A DNA stretch of 64,000 bases from Longispora sp047121295 (GTDB lineage Bacteria; Actinomycetota; Actinomycetes; Mycobacteriales; Micromonosporaceae): positions 3,472,001-3,536,000 of the forward strand of contig NZ_CP139447.1 in assembly GCF_047121295.1 (NCBI RefSeq). The letters run 5' to 3'. Each line of letters begins with the position of its first letter. Position 1 is the first letter of the stretch. The notes beneath the pieces are model-generated. The model ran no database searches. It had not been told where the DNA came from and worked only from the letters and a program-made list of their open reading frames with translations. The position numbers and the translations under genes were made by a program. Positions 42,036 through 50,406 of the stretch are shown in pieces.

Positions 42036-43347
42036 CCCGCCGGGTGCCGAAGAGCACCTTCCATACCATTTTCGGGGTACGCAGCGCCTCCGGCCCCTCG
42101 ATCAGGTGCTGCACGGCCGTGAACGTCCGGCGCACCTCGGGATCGGACTGCGCGGCGATCTGGATCCGCCGCGAGTACCAGTTGAGCAGGCCGATGCCCC
42201 GGGGCCGGGGGCCGGTGGTCTGCGGGTAGGCGAAGTCCCCGCCCACGGCGAACTGCCACGGGGTGGCGATCACGGCGGCGGCCCGCTGGTAGAAGGCGGT
42301 GGTCAGCTCCGCGTCCACCTCCGCGCGCCCGTCGAGGAGCTCGCCGAGCGCGACGGCCTCCAGGGTCGCGCAGGTCATGCCCTGGCCGTAGATCGGGTTG
42401 AAGCTGCAGATCGCGTCGCCGAGCGCCACGTACCCGGCGGGCACCGATGTCAGGTCCTCGAAGTGCCGGCGCCGGCTGGACGGGAAGCCGTGGTAGGCGA
42501 CGTCGCCGAGCGGCTCGCAGCGCTCCAGCAGGCCGGCGATGTCGGGGTGCGGCAGGGCCCGGATGTGCGCGTCGAACCCGGCCTCGTCCCTCGGGTACGC
42601 CCCGTGCCAGCCGCCCACCGTCACCAGCCACCGGTCGCCCTCCACCGGCAGCGCGAGGCCGACCTCGAACTCCTCGGGCGCGGACGGCACCACGAACACC
42701 GCCTGCCCGGCCGCGAGGTCACCGGGCTTGCGGCGGAAGAACCGGGTCGCGTACCCCACGCCGACCTTGACCTCGGTGACCTTCGGGGCCGCGAAGCCGA
42801 GCGCGCCGAGCCACCGGTCGGACCGCGAGCCCCGCCCGGAGCAGTCGACGACGAGGCCGGCGTCGATCGTCTCGCCGGTGTCCAGCACGACCCCGGTGAC
42901 CCGGCCGTCGGCGCCGACCAGGTCGGACACCGCGACCCCGTCGCGGATCTCCACAGTCGACAGCGCGGCGACCCGCCTGCGCAGGGCCAGCTCCAGCAGC
43001 GGCCGGCTGAACGTGACGAGCCGCAGCCCGATCGGGATGGGGTCCCAGGTGGCGCCGAACCGGTGGAAGGTGAGGTCCCGCCCCGGGTCGAACTCGCTGG
43101 CCCCGTCGGCGACGAGGTCGGCCATCAGCCCGGGGAACTGCTCCTCCAGGGCCTGCTGGCCGGCGACGAGCAGCACGTGCCCGTGCGCGCTCTGCGGCAC
43201 ACCCTTGCGGGGCGTGGCCGCGTCGGGCAGGCCGTCGCGGTCGAGGACGACGACGTGCGCGAACCGGGGTGCGAGGGCGCGGGCGGCGACGAGTCCGGCG
43301 ATGCCCGCGCCGATCACGACGACTGTCTGCTGTGAAGGCGTTCCCAT
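42007..43347 (-). CDS. FAD-dependent monooxygenase / geranylgeranyl-reductase-like oxidoreductase
   Basis: A 446-aa flavoprotein. The Rossmann motif GAGIAGL is at residues 13-19, the DG motif at DCSGRGSRSDRW near 167 and the flavin-binding GDAICSFNPIYGQGMT near 305. This is the class A flavin monooxygenase / halogenase / squalene-epoxidase-like family; no halogenase WxWxIP motif is seen. The substrate is unknown; relatives occur both in secondary metabolism and as orphan enzymes. TAACAT lies 6 nt upstream of the ATG, suggesting leaderless mRNA. Confidence 0.82.
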   Translation of the reverse strand: MGTPSQQTVVVIGAGIAGLVAARALAPRFAHVVVLDRDGLPDAATPRKGVPQSAHGHVLLVAGQQALEEQFPGLMADLVADGASEFDPGRDLTFHRFGATWDPIPIGLRLVTFSRPLLELALRRRVAALSTVEIRDGVAVSDLVGADGRVTGVVLDTGETIDAGLVVDCSGRGSRSDRWLGALGFAAPKVTEVKVGVGYATRFFRRKPGDLAAGQAVFVVPSAPEEFEVGLALPVEGDRWLVTVGGWHGAYPRDEAGFDAHIRALPHPDIAGLLERCEPLGDVAYHGFPSSRRRHFEDLTSVPAGYVALGDAICSFNPIYGQGMTCATLEAVALGELLDGRAEVDAELTTAFYQRAAAVIATPWQFAVGGDFAYPQTTGPRPRGIGLLNWYSRRIQIAAQSDPEVRRTFTAVQHLIEGPEALRTPKMVWKVLFGTRRATAAPDPAR

Positions 43348-43356
43348 GGATGCATG

Positions 43357-44292
43357 TTAGGCGTTTGGTCCGTTGTGCGGGGCGGGGGAGGACCCGTCGA
43401 CCACTCTGGTCGGAGCGCCCGACCCGTCCGCCGGCACCGTCCACACCGCCCCGGCGCGGCCGTAGCCCACCGTGGCGTCGTCGAACCAGGCCGCCTGGTC
43501 GTCCACCTCCGCCGGCTCGGCGAGGGGGTGCTCGGCCATCGTGGCCAGGTCCAGCACGTACAGCCGCCAGCCCGCGCCGACCCGCTTCTTGAACGCCAGC
43601 CGGGTGCCGTCCGGGGACAGCGACGGGCACTCGACGTTCTCCCGGATCGTCCGGGCGCTCCACTCGGCGAAGTCGCCCCGCACCAGGTACGTCCTGCCCC
43701 TGCTGGCCACCGTCGCGTAGAACGTGTTGTCGTCGGCGGCGAAGGTGACGCCCCAGACGTTGATGTCCGGCGCGTGGTAGCGCTCGCCGTCCACGTACAG
43801 CTGCAGGTTCTCGATGTTGATCACGAACGTGCCGGTGTTCGCGTCCAGGATCCCGGTGGCCGTGGAGAACGCGCCGGTCGCGGCGTAGGAGTCGCCGGTG
43901 GTGAAGGTCGTCCAGGACAGGAACCGGCCGGTCGGCGACACCTGGGCCCGGCTCGGGATGCCGGGCAGCTGCAACCGCCGGGTCTCGCGCAGGTGGCCGT
44001 CGAGGACGATGCCGGTCGTGGTCGGCACCGCCCCGGGCGCGACCACCAGGCACAGCCCGGTGCCGGCCGACGCCGAGAACCGGTCGCACGCCCGATCACC
44101 CAGGGTGACCGCGCCGTCGGGGGCCCGCGCCGCCACCCGGCCGTCCGGCGCCCGGTAGAGCAGCGCCCGGGTGTCCAGCGTCAGCGCGGTGCCGCCGGCC
44201 GTGACCCGCCGGGCCGCGTGCAGCGTGTACCCCACGGTCACGGCCACCAGCAGCACCGCCGCCGCCAGGGTGATCCACAGTCGAGCCTTCAC
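43357..44292 (-). CDS. Membrane-anchored TolB-like beta-propeller protein
   Basis: A 311-aa protein with one N-terminal membrane anchor (about 4-25) and an extracytoplasmic beta-propeller with TolB/WD40-like repeats (SPTGRFLSWTTF, CPSLSPDGTRLAFKK, DDQAAWFDDATVGYG). No catalytic motif is visible; it may bind peptides or sugars. The GTG start overlaps the MFS stop by 4 bp (GTGA), so it is the last gene of the phosphoesterase-MFS-propeller operon. Confidence 0.78.
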   Translation of the reverse strand: MKARLWITLAAAVLLVAVTVGYTLHAARRVTAGGTALTLDTRALLYRAPDGRVAARAPDGAVTLGDRACDRFSASAGTGLCLVVAPGAVPTTTGIVLDGHLRETRRLQLPGIPSRAQVSPTGRFLSWTTFTTGDSYAATGAFSTATGILDANTGTFVINIENLQLYVDGERYHAPDINVWGVTFAADDNTFYATVASRGRTYLVRGDFAEWSARTIRENVECPSLSPDGTRLAFKKRVGAGWRLYVLDLATMAEHPLAEPAEVDDQAAWFDDATVGYGRAGAVWTVPADGSGAPTRVVDGSSPAPHNGPNA

Positions 44293-45485
44293 GAGTCCTC
44301 CTTGGGCAACAGGTACGGCGCGGCGACCAGCGCGCACGCCAGCCCGACGGCCGCCACGGCCAGGGCGGCGGTCAGCCCCCACCCGGTCCACGCCGCGCCG
44401 AACAGCACCGACGAGCCCAGCCTGGCCACGGCCTGGGCGGTCTGGACCTTGGCGAGGGTGCCGGTCCGCCGCTCCGGGGCCGACAGCGGCCCGGCGAGGG
44501 CCATCAGCACCCCGTCGGTCGCGGCGTAGAACACCCCGTGCAGGGCCAGGGCCGTCACGAGCAGGGTCGCCCCGGCCACGGGGGAGAGCAGCAGGGCGTA
44601 CGCGAGCCCCAGCGCCCCGTGCCCGGCCAGGAACACCACCCGCCGGCCGTACCGGTCGGCGAGCATCCCGGCGGGCACGGCGAGGGCCAGGTACACCCCG
44701 GCGGTGCCGAGCGGCAGCAGCGGGAAGTACCCGTCGGGCAGCGCGAGCCGGTCGCGGAGTACCAGGTAGACGAAGGGGTCCGCGACCGTGACGACCCCCA
44801 GCAGCGCGGCGGTCAGGCAGATCCGCCGCACGGCGGGCCCGGCCGTGCCGCGCGCCACGACGGCCCGGGCGACCCGGGGCGCCTCCCTGACGAACAGCAC
44901 CAGCAGCAGCACCCCGAACGCGCCGATCCCGCCGCTGACCACGAACACGGCGTCGTACCCGCCGGACGCGACCGCGAGGATCCCGAACGCGACCAGCGGC
45001 CCGAGCAGGGCACCTGCCGTGTCCATCGCCCGGTGCACGCCGAACGCCCGGCCGAGCGCCCCGGCTGGCGAGCTGAGCGTGATCAGCGCGTCGCGGGGCG
45101 CGGTCCGGATGCCCTTGCCGGCCCGGTCGACGACCAGCGCGCCGACGAGCCACGGCACGGTGCCGACCAGGAAGCCGAGCCGGGCGAACGCGGACAGCCC
45201 GTAGCCGAGGCCGGCGACGAGCTTGTGCCGCTGCCAGCGGTCGGCCGCGTGCCCGCCGGCGAGGCGGACCAGGGCGGTGACCCCGCCGTACAGGCCGTCG
45301 AGGAAGCCGAACTGCAGCGGGCTGAGGCCGAGGCCCAGGACCAGGTACAGCGGCAGGACGGCGGTGACCATCTCGGACGACACGTCGGTGACCAGGCTGA
45401 CCGTGCCGAGCACGAGCACGGTGCCGGCCACCCGTCGCCCGGACCGGGACGCGACGCGCGCGTCCCGGTCGAGGGTGACATACAT
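44289..45485 (-). CDS. Major facilitator superfamily transporter
   Basis: A 398-aa transporter with 12 predicted membrane segments. The MFS motif A appears as GHAADRWQRHKLV near residue 78 and again as GMLADRYGRRVVF in the second half; DRAGKGIRTAPRDALI is characteristic of a subgroup of uncharacterised actinomycete permeases. The substrate is unknown. Its ATG shares a base with the stop of the upstream phosphoesterase gene (TGATG), so translation is coupled. Confidence 0.87.
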   Translation of the reverse strand: MYVTLDRDARVASRSGRRVAGTVLVLGTVSLVTDVSSEMVTAVLPLYLVLGLGLSPLQFGFLDGLYGGVTALVRLAGGHAADRWQRHKLVAGLGYGLSAFARLGFLVGTVPWLVGALVVDRAGKGIRTAPRDALITLSSPAGALGRAFGVHRAMDTAGALLGPLVAFGILAVASGGYDAVFVVSGGIGAFGVLLLVLFVREAPRVARAVVARGTAGPAVRRICLTAALLGVVTVADPFVYLVLRDRLALPDGYFPLLPLGTAGVYLALAVPAGMLADRYGRRVVFLAGHGALGLAYALLLSPVAGATLLVTALALHGVFYAATDGVLMALAGPLSAPERRTGTLAKVQTAQAVARLGSSVLFGAAWTGWGLTAALAVAAVGLACALVAAPYLLPKEDS

Positions 45486-46849
45486 CAGTGGCAGGTGTAC
45501 GTCGGGCTGGTGTCCAGCACGCTGTTGTCCACGCCGATCAGCTGCGAGCTGAACGCGTTGTCCGAGAACGTCAGCTTGAGCACCCCGAACTTGCCGGTGA
45601 TCCGCTTGAGGCTGTTGGGCTGCACGTTCACGATCGGGTACGGGTTCGCCCCGCCCATCCCGCCGAGGATCTCCACCGGCCCCTTCGGGTCGGACTTGGC
45701 GGTGGGCGACTGCGGGCCGAACCGCTCGTAGTGGTGGTCGTGACCGTTGAGGATCAGGTCGGTCCCGGCCGCGTACAGCGTGTCCCAGACCGGCTTGCTC
45801 ACCGGGTCGTTGCCGTGGTCGCCGGAGCTGAACAGCGGGTGGTGCCAGTACGCCGCCACGCAGCCCTTCGTGTTCGCGGCCAGGTCGGCCTTCAGCCAGG
45901 CGAGCTGCGCCGCGTTGTCGAACAGGTTGGAGTCGAGTGCCAGGAAGTGCCAGTTGCCCTGGTCGTAGCTGTAGTAGCTCTTGCCCTGCGGGAACGCGAT
46001 CGCGCCGAAGTAGTCCTTGTAGCCGACCTCGAACCCGGCCGGGTCGTAGGTCTCGTGGTTGCCCGGGGCCGGCTTCGTCTTCGCCTTGAACGCGCCCCAG
46101 GTGGTGTCGTAGTAGTTGCGGAAGTCCGACAGCCGCGCGTCGTCGTACTGGTTGTCACCCATGGTGATGACGAACTTCGGGTTCATCCCGGCCACGAGCT
46201 GGGCCGTCTTCGGGTGCTGACAGCTCGACGACGACGCCGTGCACTGCTCGGCGATGTCCCCGGCCGCCGCGACGACGAAGGAACCGCCGGGGCTCGCCGT
46301 GGGGCTGGGGCTCGGGCTGGGGCTCGAACTCGGGCTCGGGCTCGCCGAGGGGCTCGGCGACGGTCCCGGGCCGGGGGTGCCGTACACCTCGACCTCGTAC
46401 GCCGAGTACCCGTAGGACGTGCCCCGCTGGGTGCCGGTCAGCCGGACGTAGCGGCCCGCGCCGGACAGCCCGGTCCGGTCGTCGGTACCGCCGTCGCCGG
46501 AGGTGGTGGAGTAGATCCGGGTCCAGGTGGTGCCGTCGTTGGACACGGCCAGGTTGTAGCTCTTGGCGTAGGCGGCCTCCCAGACCACCTTGACCCGGGA
46601 CACGGCGGACACCGCGCCCAGGTCGACCTGGATCCACTCGGGATCGTGGCCCTCGCGGGAGGCCCACCGGGTGCTGGTGCTCCCGTCGAAGGCCTTGTCG
46701 GCCGAGTAGGACGAGGTCTCCACCGACGACGAGGTGGCGGGCCTGTTCCTCGACAGCAGCGGGTCGGCGGCCTGGGCGGCGGTGACCCCGACGCCGAGCA
46801 GCGCTGTGACGAGGACGAGGGGGATGACGGTATGGCGCAATCGGAACAC
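45485..46849 (-). CDS. Secreted F5/8-type-C (discoidin) domain metallophosphoesterase
   Basis: A 454-aa exported protein. The signal peptide ends near residue 28 (AAQAADP). A discoidin/CBM32-like domain (about 30-155) is joined by a Ser-Pro repeat linker (about 160-190) to a calcineurin-like phosphoesterase domain: AAAGDIAEQ, MGDNQYDD, PGNHETY, WHHPLF and NGHDHHYER supply the dimetal ligands. It could act on phosphate esters on a polymer surface. GTG 46849 is chosen because AGGAGG lies 5 nt upstream; the longer frame to 46897 would precede that site. First gene of a three-gene operon. Confidence 0.88.
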   Translation of the reverse strand: MFRLRHTVIPLVLVTALLGVGVTAAQAADPLLSRNRPATSSSVETSSYSADKAFDGSTSTRWASREGHDPEWIQVDLGAVSAVSRVKVVWEAAYAKSYNLAVSNDGTTWTRIYSTTSGDGGTDDRTGLSGAGRYVRLTGTQRGTSYGYSAYEVEVYGTPGPGPSPSPSASPSPSSSPSPSPSPTASPGGSFVVAAAGDIAEQCTASSSSCQHPKTAQLVAGMNPKFVITMGDNQYDDARLSDFRNYYDTTWGAFKAKTKPAPGNHETYDPAGFEVGYKDYFGAIAFPQGKSYYSYDQGNWHFLALDSNLFDNAAQLAWLKADLAANTKGCVAAYWHHPLFSSGDHGNDPVSKPVWDTLYAAGTDLILNGHDHHYERFGPQSPTAKSDPKGPVEILGGMGGANPYPIVNVQPNSLKRITGKFGVLKLTFSDNAFSSQLIGVDNSVLDTSPTYTCH

Positions 46850-46884
46850 GGCTGCCTCCTGGCAGGGAACACGGGCGGGCGTCC

Positions 46885-46932
46885 CCACCGCCCTCATGGG
46901 GAGGGCGGTGGCTCGGCGGGCGTGCGCCCGCC
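46885..46932 (-). promoter_or_regulatory. Two tandem hairpins in the leader of the phosphoesterase operon
   Basis: CCACCGCCCTC / GAGGGCGGTGG (46885-46911, 11 bp perfect) and GGCGGGCG / CGCCCGCC (46915-46932, 8 bp perfect). They lie 36-83 bp upstream of the GTG start. They may be attenuator-like or a remnant terminator; no riboswitch family is recognised. Confidence 0.45.
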
Positions 46933-47031
46933 GACGGCCGGGTCAGTGGGTCTTACTGAGCGCGTCACCTCACCGTGGGGAGGCCGCGCCGAGCCGTTGG
47001 ATCGATCACAGCGGATCATGCGGTGATTGTC

Positions 47032-47052
47032 AAGCAACCTAACTATCTATTG
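47032..47052. promoter_or_regulatory. Degenerate copy of the chitosan-locus operator
   Basis: AAGCAACCTAACTATCTATTG matches the right half and TATCTA tail of the sites at 20214 and 28869 but has a damaged left half. It lies between the divergent phosphoesterase operon and the amidase gene. Confidence 0.35.
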
Positions 47053-47058
47053 GCACCC

Positions 47059-47087
47059 TTGAGCTCATTCAAGATCGCTGATACAAA
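47059..47087 (+). promoter_or_regulatory. Candidate promoter of the amidase gene
   Basis: TTGAGC (47059-47064), 17-bp spacer, TACAAA (47082-47087). Only the last base of the -10 departs from TANNNT. Confidence 0.4.
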
Positions 47088-47100
47088 GGGAACGCTGCGC

Positions 47101-47135
47101 GGGACGGCCATCCGTCCCTACTCCTCCGTGGAGGA
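47101..47135 (+). promoter_or_regulatory. Two hairpins before the amidase gene, the second covering its ribosome site
   Basis: GGGACGG-CCAT-CCGTCCC (47101-47118) is followed by TCCTCC-GT-GGAGGA (47122-47135). The second stem pairs the ribosome site GGAGG with an upstream TCCTCC, so translation may need the stem to open. Confidence 0.5.
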
Positions 47136-47138
47136 ACC

Positions 47139-48233
47139 ATGTCCGACCCCGCGATGTCGCACGCCTTCCCCTCGTTGTCCCGCCGGAGTGTGTTCCGGGG
47201 CGCCGTCGCCCTCGGTGCCGGCGCGGCCCTCGGCGGCCTGGAGCTCCCCGGTGCCGCGTCCGCCGCCGTCCCCGTCCCCACCATCGCGAGCTGCGCCACC
47301 TGGGGCGCCCGCCCGCCGGCGGACCCGCTGACCGAGATCAGCACCGACGCCAACAAGATCCTGATCCACCACACCGCCACCCCCAACGTCACCGACTACT
47401 CCCAGGCGCACGCCTACGCCCTGGCCCGGTCCATCCAGAACTTCCACATGGACGACAACCACTGGTCCGACACCGGCCAGCACCTCACGGTGAGCCGGGG
47501 CGGGTACGTCATGGAGGGCCGGCACTTCAGCCTCGCCCACCTGACCAGCGGCAACGGCATGGTGGTCGGCGCGCACTGCCCGGGGCAGAACAACCAGGCG
47601 ATCGGGATCGAGAACGAGGGCACCTACACCTCGACCACGCCCACCACGGCGCAGTGGAACAAGCTCGTGGACCTGTGCGCCTACATCTGCGAGCAGTACG
47701 AGCTCGCGCCGACGAAGATCTACGGCCACCGCGACTACGTGTCCACCGACTGCCCGGGCGACGCGTTCTACGCCCGGCTCCCGCAGCTGCGCCTGGACGT
47801 GGCGGCGAAGCTGAATGGCACCCCGCCGTTCTCGGTGGTGATCGACAACGGCTCCGCCGGGTTCCGCGCGTCGGCGGCCTGGGACACCTCCAGCTTCTCC
47901 GCGCAGCGCTACGGCGCCGACTACCGGTTCGCCACCCCGGTCGGGGCCAGCGACGCCGCCTACTTCTCCGCGACCCTGCCGGCGGCGGCGAACTACAGGC
48001 TCGAGACGTGGTACCCGGCCGACGCCGGCTACAACGCCGCCACCCCGTTCGTGGTGTTCGCCTCGGGCGGCAACAAGACGGTGACCGTGAACCAGCAGGC
48101 CAACGGGGGAGGGTGGCGCGACCTGGGCACCTACGCCTTCGGGGCCGGCGCCCGCGACCTCGTGGCCGTGAGCCGGTGGACGTCGGGGACGCAGTACGTG
48201 ATCGCCGACGCGGTCCGGGTCACCCGGGTCTGA
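47139..48233 (+). CDS. Tat-exported N-acetylmuramoyl-L-alanine amidase (PGRP) with golvesin-type C-terminal domain
   Basis: A 364-aa exported peptidoglycan amidase. The N-terminus has a twin-arginine signal (SRRSVFRGA) ending near residue 43 (AASAAVP). The PGRP/amidase_2 domain (about 50-225) shows zinc-site ILIHHTATPN and the Cys of YGHRDYVSTDCPGD. Residues about 232-364 resemble the golvesin/Xly CBD-like domain that binds cell-wall polymers. GGAGG lies 5 nt before the ATG at 47139 within a stem-loop. It would cut the bond between muramic acid and the stem peptide. Confidence 0.88.
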   Translation: MSDPAMSHAFPSLSRRSVFRGAVALGAGAALGGLELPGAASAAVPVPTIASCATWGARPPADPLTEISTDANKILIHHTATPNVTDYSQAHAYALARSIQNFHMDDNHWSDTGQHLTVSRGGYVMEGRHFSLAHLTSGNGMVVGAHCPGQNNQAIGIENEGTYTSTTPTTAQWNKLVDLCAYICEQYELAPTKIYGHRDYVSTDCPGDAFYARLPQLRLDVAAKLNGTPPFSVVIDNGSAGFRASAAWDTSSFSAQRYGADYRFATPVGASDAAYFSATLPAAANYRLETWYPADAGYNAATPFVVFASGGNKTVTVNQQANGGGWRDLGTYAFGAGARDLVAVSRWTSGTQYVIADAVRVTRV

Positions 48234-48237
48234 GACC

Positions 48238-48282
48238 GGACTCCCAGCCGGACCGGGCGCTGCCGGGTCCGGCTAGGAGTCC
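48238..48282. terminator. Bidirectional terminator between the amidase and SARP genes
   Basis: GGACTCC / GGAGTCC plus AGCCGGACC / GGTCCGGCT pair with one mismatch between them (16 bp in all). It overlaps the SARP stop codon and begins 5 bp after the amidase stop. Confidence 0.75.
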
Positions 48283-50240
48283 ACCGTCGACTGCAACCGC
48301 AGAGCCTCCGACGTGTACGCCGCCGCCAGCGCGTTCGTGTGCAACTCGCCCAGCCGGCGCGCCGTCCGCGCCTGGGCCCGGCGGTCCCCGATCCGTTCGA
48401 AGATCTCCCACGCCCGGGTCAGCCGGCGCACCGCCCCGTCCACCCGGTCGAACCCGGCGAGGTCCGTCAGGCAGTACGCCTCGCCGTGCGCGTCGCCGAG
48501 CGCGGCGAACCGGTCCAGCGCGGCCAGCATCGCCGCCCGCGCGCCGGCCCGGTCCCCGGACCGTTCCCGGACCACGCCGAGCTGGTGGGTGAGGTGCGCG
48601 GCCCGGTGGGTGTCGTCGACCTCGGCGGCGAGCCGCAGGCCGGTGTCGAGCGCGGCGGCCGCCGCCGGCAGGTCGCCCCCGGCGAGCGCGACCGCGCCGA
48701 GCGCCCCGTGCACGTACGCCTGGCCGTGCCGGTCGCCGTCGGCCCGGTAGAACGCCAGCGCCCGGCCCAGGCAGTCGCGGGCCGCGTCGAGCTCGCCCCG
48801 GATCCGGTGCACCGCGCCCAGCCCCGCGCACGCGCCGGCCTCCCCGCGCGGGTTGCCGAGCCGCGCGTACAGCAGCCGGGACCGGCCGAACGCCTCGGTC
48901 GCCGCGCCGTACCGGTCCCGGTACAGGTGCACCTGCCCCAGGTCGCGCAGCGTGACGGCCTCGCCGAGCAGGTCACCGGCCCGCCGGCACGCCGCGTGCG
49001 CCGCCCGGGCCGCGCGCTCCCAGTCGGTGGTGCGGCCCACCAGGTCGCACCACGGCACGAGCGCGTGCGCCAGCTCCCACGCCAGGTCCGGGTACCCGGC
49101 GCGCGCGGCCAGCCCGACCGCCGCGAGCAGGCCGTCGCGCTCGGCGGTGAACCAGGCCACCGGATCGGCGGTCAGTACGTCGGCCCCGGGCACCGGCCAC
49201 CGCTCGGCGACCCGCACCCCGGGCCCGAACACGCTGGGCGGCAGCGCCCGGGCCGCCCGGTCCGCGAGGGCCAGGTAGCCGCCGAGCACCCGGCGGACCG
49301 CCGCGTCGTCGTCGGGCGCCCCGGGCAGGTCGGGGGCGAGCAGCCCGACGAGAACGGGCAGCGCGTACCGGGGCTGGCCGAGGGCGTCGGCGCCGTGGCC
49401 GCGTACCAGTCGATGGGTGTCGAGGGTTTCCAGCACCGACCGCCAGGAGGTGCGGTCAGACAGCGCCCCGACGACCCAGCCGGGCACCGGCCCGAGCCCG
49501 AGGCGGGCCAGGCCGCGCAGCACCCCGGTCGCGGCCCCGTCCAGCCGGTCGGTGCCGGTCAGCAGCGGCACCTCGTCGCGGAGCAGCAGCGACCGGTGCA
49601 GGGAGCGCAGGGCCTCGCCCGGCTCGACGCCCAGCTCCTCGGCGAGCCGGCGGCGGGCCCGGGCGTAGGCGGCCAGGGCCTCCGCGCGCCGGCCGGTGGC
49701 CTCCAGCGCCGTCATCAGCAGCAGCCACGAGTCCTCGCGCAGCGGGTCCTCGTCGACCAGGGCCCGCAGGTCCTCCAGGCTGCCGGCCGGGTCGGCGGCC
49801 GCCCGGGCCTGCCGGACGGACCGCCACCGCTCCACGAGCCGGTCCACCTCGGCCGCCCACAGCGGACTCTGCGGCAGGTTCTCCACCGGAAACCCCCGCC
49901 ACAGCCCCAGCGCCCCGGGGTCCCCGGCGTCGAACCGGGCCGCGTCCAGCTCGCCCGGCCCGAGCTGGAGCCGGTAGCCGGGCGGCTGGCGGTGCAGCCG
50001 GTCCTCGCCGAGGAGTCCGCGCAGGTAGCTGACGTAGGTGTGCACATTGGCGACCGCCGAGCGGGGCGGCCGGTCCGGCCACAGCACCTCGACGGCGTGG
50101 TCGACGGACACCGTCCGGCCGTGGTGCAGGGCGAGGGTGGCCAGCAGCTGTCGGGGCTTGCGGCCCTCGACCGTGACGGTCACCCCGTCGCGGACCAGCT
50201 CGAGGGGGCCGAGGATCCGCAGTTCGAAGCCGTCCGACAT
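48273..50240 (-). CDS. SARP-type transcriptional regulator with TPR domain but no NB-ARC ATPase
   Basis: A 655-aa AfsR-related regulator. An OmpR-type winged helix (about 1-95) and BTAD domain (about 100-245) form the SARP part. Instead of the usual NB-ARC ATPase, only a short winged-helix-like segment follows (about 265-330, LRGLARLGLGPVPGW), with no P-loop or Walker B. A long TPR region (about 400-655, with repeats such as ARDCLGRALAFYRADGD) completes the protein. The start at 50240 begins the SARP domain. Its targets are not evident; it is divergent from the M23 peptidase and 9 kb from the lanthipeptide cluster. Confidence 0.83.
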   Translation of the reverse strand: MSDGFELRILGPLELVRDGVTVTVEGRKPRQLLATLALHHGRTVSVDHAVEVLWPDRPPRSAVANVHTYVSYLRGLLGEDRLHRQPPGYRLQLGPGELDAARFDAGDPGALGLWRGFPVENLPQSPLWAAEVDRLVERWRSVRQARAAADPAGSLEDLRALVDEDPLREDSWLLLMTALEATGRRAEALAAYARARRRLAEELGVEPGEALRSLHRSLLLRDEVPLLTGTDRLDGAATGVLRGLARLGLGPVPGWVVGALSDRTSWRSVLETLDTHRLVRGHGADALGQPRYALPVLVGLLAPDLPGAPDDDAAVRRVLGGYLALADRAARALPPSVFGPGVRVAERWPVPGADVLTADPVAWFTAERDGLLAAVGLAARAGYPDLAWELAHALVPWCDLVGRTTDWERAARAAHAACRRAGDLLGEAVTLRDLGQVHLYRDRYGAATEAFGRSRLLYARLGNPRGEAGACAGLGAVHRIRGELDAARDCLGRALAFYRADGDRHGQAYVHGALGAVALAGGDLPAAAAALDTGLRLAAEVDDTHRAAHLTHQLGVVRERSGDRAGARAAMLAALDRFAALGDAHGEAYCLTDLAGFDRVDGAVRRLTRAWEIFERIGDRRAQARTARRLGELHTNALAAAYTSEALRLQSTVDS

Positions 50241-50406
50241 CGACACATCACCCACGATTCCATGATCGATGGGGCTGAGCCTAGTGCCGGCGGATCTTCC
50301 GGACCAGTGCCGCGTGGAGGAAATCTGTAGCGCCCCTGGAGGAGCCGGCCCCAGGCTGGGCGCACCCCCGCGCAGCAGCGGAAACCACCGCGCGAAAGGA
50401 GCCACC

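Noticed and set aside
47041..47138. Cyclic di-AMP (ydaO) riboswitch before the cell-wall amidase
   Set aside because: The leader is too short and lacks the conserved ydaO core; only simple hairpins are present.
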